Shown in pieces: positions 4,654-8,921 of a DNA stretch of 8,921 nucleotides. The stretch lies in contig CAZEYK010000046.1 of the NCBI GenBank assembly GCA_964516055.1, positions 1-8,921 of the forward strand, read 5' to 3'. Under the pieces are notes generated by a model. It was not told the origin of the DNA, did no database searches, and saw nothing but the letters and a program-made list of their open reading frames with translations. The first letter of the stretch is position 1. Each line of letters begins with the position of its first letter. The position numbers and the translations under genes were made by a program. This DNA comes from JABIEQ01 sp964516055. Lineage in GTDB: Bacteria > Patescibacteriota > Patescibacteriia > Magasanikbacterales > UBA922.

Positions 4654-7600
4654 TTCCTTCTGTGTACACTTCTGTTTGAGGAATAGTAAGAATTCTATCC
4701 CATCGGTAATCAAGTGAATCAAACGCTGCAGGATTGAAAATATGACGTTTTACAAGAATGCTATCAACCATATCCAACCGATATACCTTTGGACTATCTT
4801 CATATTTCACTAAAGACCCCTCTGGATGATGATCCACATAATCAATATGTTCACCAAACGTATACTGATCCAAGACACGAGAATCAACATCTTCCACCCA
4901 TGAAAATGAATATCCTAATGAAGTAAATACATCCCCGGAATCAAACGTATATTTTATGTTACCAATCAACAAATACACATCATTTTTAGTTAAAGTCTTC
5001 ACCACTGCTCCATACTTCCGTTTCCATAATGGTCCCTTTGGCAAAAACATCACAGGATCAATAGGAATATCATCAATTCTCTTGTCAACAACAATAGAAT
5101 CAAAAGATGGAAAATAGGTAGAAAATTTAAATAAAGTAGTATACACCCGTCTATAACATGGAGCATCATCTACAAACACACCTTTTGCTACATACCAAAC
5201 ATCAGCACGATTAGGATTTTTATATGATTTGTTAAGAGACAAAACACACGTGTTTTCATCAGAAGGAGGAAGAGTCTCTTCAGGTGGAGTATTATCTAAA
5301 ACAGTTTTCTTCTTTCTAAGAAATTCAAAAGCCGATCCACCAAAAACTTCATCAGCAACGACAGCAGGTTCTTCATCAGCAACTACTTCATCAACAGCAG
5401 TATCCACAATAAATGCCACCGCCCCAGAATTTGCTGAACTATAGGCACTTTCAGCAGCACTGTTATCAATAGCTTTTACCCGCCAATAATAACTACCATC
5501 ATCCAATGTCTGACTTTCTGAACCAACGGTATACGTACCCTCATATACAGCTGCCTGCCCAACAGTAAATGACACAGCCTCAGGAAGAAAAAAGTGAGAA
5601 GAATAATCAATCACCGGAGAAGAAAAATCCGAAGAATCATCAACCTGAAGTCGGTACTGTACTCTATCGGTAGAATCTGTATCCGCCAACGTAAACGTAA
5701 ATGTAGGTTGAGTCGTATCGCTAGAACTTCCATCAACAACAGCCGTTGGAGCAAGAGTAGAAACCGTTGGAGCCGTATTTTCATCAGGAAACTCAGTAAG
5801 ATACCCCGTAAAATCTCCACCAACAAATAATCCTTCATCTGTCACTTTGGTTAAACTAGTTACACCAGAAGTTACTCCATCAGACAAATCAGTAGTAAAA
5901 TCAGCAAACAAATTATCTGTATTTTCATTTAGGGTAAACGCAGCAAGCCCCAAATTCGATCCACTGGTAAAATTTCCTCCCACATAAATAACATTTCCAT
6001 CAAGCAACAAACTCCGTACAATATGTGTGCCAGAATCATTAATATCAGGCGCCCAATCAGTTACCGTACCCGTATCATTATCAAACGCAGCAATACCATT
6101 TCTTGTAACATCGTTATTCACGGTAGCAAAATTTCCACCAATATATACAGTGGAAGTATCTACAGCAAGAGCATACACCATGTTCTGACCAAAATTACCA
6201 GGAATATCCGGATTCCAAGCAGTTAGCGCACCTAAATCTTTATCAAAAGAAGCTGCATTATTTCGGTCCGTTCCTCCAGCAGTTGCCATGTCTCCAGCAG
6301 CATAAATATATGTTCCATCCGTGTCAAGAGCATAAATAGTCCCCCCAAAACCAAACGAACCCACAACATCAGGATCCCAATCGGTAGCAGTTCCTGTATT
6401 TTCATCTACATAATTAAATGACGCAAGACGATTACGCGTAGTTCCACCCCCATTCACGGTGTTAAAAGCTCCTCCCACATATACGGTTGTACTCGCACTA
6501 TCAACCAACACCGAATAAACAGCAGGTTGTCCCATATTATATGCAATGTTAGGATCCCAATCCGTCACATTTGCGGTTGCCGCTGTAGTATCAAAAGACG
6601 CCAAATAATTTCTTGTGGTAGCACCATTCACCATAGTAAAATCACCCCCAGCAAATAACGTCGTTCCATCAACATCCAAACTACGCACCGTACTACCCAC
6701 ATTTGGATCAAACGAAGTAACCTCTAATGTAGTAGGATCAATTGCTGCAATATAATTACGGGTAGATGCACTTGATAGGGTAAATGAACCCCCAGCAAAT
6801 AATCCCGCCGTACTGGTAGATAAACCATATACAAGTAATGATGGCCCACCAAAAGATGGATCAAAAGAAGTAACCGTTCCATCAATAATAGCAAATTCAG
6901 CCACCATATTACGCACCGTTCCACCATTTACATCAGAAAAACTTCCTCCCGCATAAAGAGAAGTTCCATCAATAAGAATATCACTTACATACCCATCAGC
7001 AACATCAGGATCCCAAGCAGTAACGTCTCCCGTAACCGTACTTACCGCTGCCAAATTATTTCGTGCAGTTGAAGTAACTTCAGTAAAGGATCCACCCATA
7101 TAAAGCGTAGTACCACTAATTTCAAGAGCATACACACCGCCTGCAATGCTGGTAACACTAGCATTCCAATCACTTGTACTATTATCTTTGTTATGCGCCC
7201 CAATATAACTACGAGAATTACCAGAAATTGTAGAAAATTCTCCCCCAAGATAAACAGTAGTATCATCTACAGCAAGAGAAAGTACTCCTCCCCCACTTAC
7301 ATTTGGGTTCCAGGCCGTAATTGCTAAACTATTTGTTGTATCAAACGCCGCCGCACGATTTTTACTCACGGAATCAATAGTAGTAAAAGCTCCTCCTACA
7401 TACAATATGCCATCACTCAACAGCAATGCATCAACACGAAAATTTGGATTAGGAGTCCAATCAGTATTCAATGTCCCATCAGCAACACTAACAGCCGCAA
7501 GACTAGTTATACTCGTACCACCAACACTATTAAAATATCCTCCAATATACACATAGGTTCCATCTGTGACCATAGTAGAAATTCCAGTTCCACCAAGAAC

Positions 7601-8059
7601 ATCTGGATTCCATGAAGTCAATGCACCAGCAGAATTAATCTGTGCAATTCTATCTCTTGTTACACCATCAATAGAGGTAAATGATCCCGCAATATACCAA
7701 CCATCATTTCCATCAGGAATAGCAACCCTAACGACGCCATCGTCAACGCCAGGGAATGTACTACTAACAGCAGCAGTGCTGGTATTTACGACAGTCATTC
7801 TATTAGTAGAATGACCAATACTCGTAAAGGATCCACCCACATACAAAATACCATCATCATCAACAACAGAAGTATATACCTGCCCATCTGTCACAAGTGC
7901 TGAATCAGTAACCGCCGTATCAGAAAAATTTGCTTCAACTGGTTCAGGAGAAACGTATGACTGAAAAAACATTCCTACAACTCCAACAAAAAAACAGGTC
8001 ATGAAAAAATACCCCCATTTAAAATAACGTAAACGGACAAACATATTATTTATTCTCAT
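4637..8059 (-). CDS. Giant exported surface protein: 14 propeller repeats, Ig/FN3-like domain, C-terminal repeats
   Basis: A 1140-residue protein from the ATG at 8059. It has a basic N-terminus and a hydrophobic segment (~15-36), so it is exported or anchored. Residues ~59-755 hold fourteen ~50-residue repeats with the core Y-(V/A/I)-G-G-x-F, then (T)RN-x-x-A, then W-(D/N)-P, like the DUF5122/delta-60 and Rax2 propeller repeats. Residues ~760-887 form an Ig/FN3-like domain (YRLQVDDSSDF, SYYWRVKAID). An acidic Val/Ala/Asp/Glu-rich linker (888-937) contains RKKK. Residues ~938-1140 hold tandem ~57-residue repeats. The protein is rich in Ser/Thr/Gly/Asp and poor in Cys and Lys in its repeat part, as expected for an extracellular protein. 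The reading frame is open up to 8269, but that extension overlaps the MacB-like gene in another frame. ATG 8044 is an alternative start. The role is probably adhesion, S-layer or host contact; this is inference. Confidence 0.88.
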   Translation of the reverse strand: MRINNMFVRLRYFKWGYFFMTCFFVGVVGMFFQSYVSPEPVEANFSDTAVTDSALVTDGQVYTSVVDDDGILYVGGSFTSIGHSTNRMTVVNTSTAAVSSTFPGVDDGVVRVAIPDGNDGWYIAGSFTSIDGVTRDRIAQINSAGALTSWNPDVLGGTGISTMVTDGTYVYIGGYFNSVGGTSITSLAAVSVADGTLNTDWTPNPNFRVDALLLSDGILYVGGAFTTIDSVSKNRAAAFDTTNSLAITAWNPNVSGGGVLSLAVDDTTVYLGGEFSTISGNSRSYIGAHNKDNSTSDWNASVTSIAGGVYALEISGTTLYMGGSFTEVTSTARNNLAAVSTVTGDVTAWDPDVADGYVSDILIDGTSLYAGGSFSDVNGGTVRNMVAEFAIIDGTVTSFDPSFGGPSLLVYGLSTSTAGLFAGGSFTLSSASTRNYIAAIDPTTLEVTSFDPNVGSTVRSLDVDGTTLFAGGDFTMVNGATTRNYLASFDTTAATANVTDWDPNIAYNMGQPAVYSVLVDSASTTVYVGGAFNTVNGGGTTRNRLASFNYVDENTGTATDWDPDVVGSFGFGGTIYALDTDGTYIYAAGDMATAGGTDRNNAASFDKDLGALTAWNPDIPGNFGQNMVYALAVDTSTVYIGGNFATVNNDVTRNGIAAFDNDTGTVTDWAPDINDSGTHIVRSLLLDGNVIYVGGNFTSGSNLGLAAFTLNENTDNLFADFTTDLSDGVTSGVTSLTKVTDEGLFVGGDFTGYLTEFPDENTAPTVSTLAPTAVVDGSSSDTTQPTFTFTLADTDSTDRVQYRLQVDDSSDFSSPVIDYSSHFFLPEAVSFTVGQAAVYEGTYTVGSESQTLDDGSYYWRVKAIDNSAAESAYSSANSGAVAFIVDTAVDEVVADEEPAVVADEVFGGSAFEFLRKKKTVLDNTPPEETLPPSDENTCVLSLNKSYKNPNRADVWYVAKGVFVDDAPCYRRVYTTLFKFSTYFPSFDSIVVDKRIDDIPIDPVMFLPKGPLWKRKYGAVVKTLTKNDVYLLIGNIKYTFDSGDVFTSLGYSFSWVEDVDSRVLDQYTFGEHIDYVDHHPEGSLVKYEDSPKVYRLDMVDSILVKRHIFNPAAFDSLDYRWDRILTIPQTEVYTEGTPIFQ
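4646..5011 (-). repeat. C-terminal tandem 57-residue repeats of the surface protein
   Basis: Two copies align by eye: residues 1017-1072 (starting GAVVKTLTKNDVYL) and 1081-1138 (starting GSLVKYEDSPKVYRL). Shared positions are G-x-(V/L)-VK, then VY-x-L, an Ile-x(4)-Phe/Ile-Phe region, F-x-S-L-(G/D)-Y, W or FSW, and a final (Y/V)-Y-x-x-G-x-x-I. A more divergent copy precedes them (about residues 950-1015, with WYV, CYRRVY, and FDSIVV). I recall such triplets at the C-termini of Patescibacterial surface proteins, where they may be cell-wall or S-layer modules. That recollection needs a profile search. Confidence 0.65.
5795..7885 (-). repeat. Fourteen DUF5122/delta-60-like propeller repeats
   Basis: This protein-level repeat array lies within the surface-protein gene. 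Each unit starts with a Val/Ile strand (for example VYALEISG), goes on to a (L/V)Y-x-GG-x-F strand and a loop with (T/S)-x-RN-x-x-AA(F/V), and ends in a (V)T-x-W-(D/N)-P strand. Units 1-8 are ~48-51 residues long; units 9-12 are ~53-60 with longer loops (for example an NYVDENTGTATDWDP version). Unit 13 lacks the RN loop, and unit 14 is cut short where the Ig/FN3-like domain begins. DNA identity between units is modest, so the array is old rather than freshly duplicated. Confidence 0.8.
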
Positions 8060-8077
8060 AAAGAGAGATATTTCTAT

Positions 8078-8122
8078 ATTATATAATAACTGTATTATAC
8101 AATTATTCCTTTCGTAAAGCAA
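8078..8122 (-). promoter_or_regulatory. Putative promoter of the surface-protein gene
   Basis: On the minus strand TTGCTT (8117-8122) and a perfect TATAAT (8094-8099) are 17 bp apart. The -35 element overlaps the last codons of the MacB-like permease gene. A second perfect TATAAT follows at 8078-8083, without a good -35. Transcription from the first would leave a leader of about 28 bases before the ATG at 8059. The surface protein can therefore be made independently of the permease, although the 43-bp gap also allows read-through. Confidence 0.6.
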
Positions 8123-8921
8123 CAATAGCATCCAACGAAGCAGCCTTTCGTGCAGGATACAATCCAAAAAATAATCCAACCAACATAGAAAACCCCACTC
8201 CCAAAACAATAGAAAAAATAGATACCTGAAATGGCCACGCCAATCCCAAATACTGGGCACCCACCGCAATCAAAAAAGAGCATACTATTCCCACAATCAT
8301 TCCCACAATTCCACCAAGAGCCGTCATCACAATAGACTCCACTAAAAACTGTTTTAAAATATCAGCCTCCCGCGCACCTACCGCTTTGCGCAATCCAATT
8401 TCAAATGTTCTCTCTGCCACAGAAACATACATTACATTCATAATTCCCACTCCTCCAACAAGCAAAGAAATTGCCGAAAGTGCAATCAACAACCACGTAA
8501 CTCCCGTTACAATTGTCCCCACAATAGACAATGCTTCTTCTTGTGTTGTAACAGCAAAATCATCTTTATCTGATCCTCCATTTATCTCATGCCGATCACG
8601 CATCAACCATTCAATCTCCCGTGCCGTTGCCGTTGCTTTTGTATTATCAACAGTTTTCACTACTATCCATAATACATGATTAATCCCCATAATTTTTCGT
8701 TGTGTTGTTTTAAGCGGAATATACACAATTTCATCCATATTAAAAAATCCTGTTGCACCAAGCCGCTCCATAACTCCCACAACTCGATACCCTTTTCCAT
8801 CAACTTTTACCATTTCACCTATAGCCTCATTATTGCCAAATAAGGTTTGTCTTACATCATATCCAAGCACAATAACTTGCGCAGCCGACGCATCTTCCCC
8901 TTCTGTATAAAATCGTCCTTC
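8103..8921 (-). CDS. MacB-type ABC transporter permease, C-terminal part
   Basis: The last 272 residues of a gene that enters from the right edge and ends in TAA. Residues ~1-110 are the end of the extracytoplasmic MacB periplasmic core domain: GRFYTEGED near the edge, then VLGYDVRQTLFG, VVGVMERLG and VYIPLKT. Next comes an FtsX-like permease domain with three membrane helices (~132-165, 192-222, 231-255). Between the first two is the coupling motif EIGLRKAVGA (174-183), which contacts the ATPase, and the chain ends GLYPARKAASLDAIVALRKE, the standard ending of the family. MacB-type permeases work with an ATPase and often a membrane-fusion partner; by a mechanotransmission cycle they move lipoproteins, peptides or drugs, or regulate envelope enzymes. 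The ATPase is not in view, and would be expected upstream or fused. It lies 43 bp upstream of the surface-protein gene on the same strand. Confidence 0.9.
   Translation of the reverse strand, partial: EGRFYTEGEDASAAQVIVLGYDVRQTLFGNNEAIGEMVKVDGKGYRVVGVMERLGATGFFNMDEIVYIPLKTTQRKIMGINHVLWIVVKTVDNTKATATAREIEWLMRDRHEINGGSDKDDFAVTTQEEALSIVGTIVTGVTWLLIALSAISLLVGGVGIMNVMYVSVAERTFEIGLRKAVGAREADILKQFLVESIVMTALGGIVGMIVGIVCSFLIAVGAQYLGLAWPFQVSIFSIVLGVGFSMLVGLFFGLYPARKAASLDAIVALRKE

Noticed and set aside
5229..5444. Plus-strand open frames inside the surface-protein gene (also 5594-5830, 6023-6226, 7566-7814)
   Set aside because: They are antisense shadows with biased composition, have no initiation signals and no recognisable motifs.
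5795..7885. CRISPR array or DNA-level tandem repeat
   Set aside because: The periodicity is at the protein level with variable unit length and modest DNA identity, and it lies in one long open frame.
8060..8269. N-terminal extension of the surface-protein reading frame up to 8269
   Set aside because: It is an out-of-frame overlap with the well-supported MacB-like coding sequence. Its residues (Trp- and Phe-rich) look like a shadow of the permease helices. A signal-like N-terminus follows the ATG at 8059, with a promoter just upstream.
1..8921. UGA-to-glycine recoding as in Gracilibacteria or Absconditabacteria
   Set aside because: All genes are intact without in-frame TGA, and glycine is encoded by normal GGN codons throughout.

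Overview
The window is AT-rich, densely packed DNA that looks like part of a Patescibacteria (CPR) genome. This is inferred from three things: the gene mix, the near absence of Shine-Dalgarno sequences, and above all the very large surface protein. Its propeller repeats and C-terminal 'VK...VY...F' repeats resemble proteins I associate with that group. The standard genetic code is used: every gene is open without reading UGA as glycine, so the recoded Gracilibacteria/Absconditabacteria are unlikely. All ten stop codons seen are TAA or TAG.

Layout from left to right. Bases 2-235 (+) are the C-terminal end of an NAD(P)H/FAD oxidoreductase of the ferredoxin-NADP reductase type. It runs into a perfect 13-bp bidirectional terminator shared with the minus-strand gene on its right. 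Minus-strand genes then follow: a DEDDy 3'-5' exonuclease-like protein (297-887) with its own promoter; a two-gene unit of a small coiled-coil protein and a mini-glutaredoxin (975-1570) ending in its own terminator; and a three-gene unit (1645-3927) of a DUF1761-like membrane protein, a SpoIIAA/STAS-like protein and a membrane-anchored glycoside hydrolase family 5 enzyme. A 97-bp divergent intergenic region separates that unit from a plus-strand SAM-dependent O-methyltransferase (4025-4591).

The right half is dominated by one minus-strand gene (4637-8059, 1140 aa). It encodes an exported protein with fourteen DUF5122/delta-60-like repeats (two seven-bladed propellers would fit), an Ig/FN3-like domain, an acidic linker, and three related C-terminal repeats, the first of them divergent. 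Upstream, on the same strand, is the C-terminal part of a MacB-type ABC transporter permease that runs off the right edge. A promoter (TTGCTT-17-TATAAT) overlaps the end of the permease gene and probably drives the surface protein.

The common thread is the cell envelope and redox: an export or efflux permease, a giant surface protein, an extracytoplasmic glycanase with small companion genes, a glutaredoxin and a flavin reductase. No CRISPR array, transposon, prophage gene, tRNA or rRNA was seen. No single locus is clearly a new system. The surface protein and the DUF1761-STAS-GH5 unit are the best candidates for follow-up.
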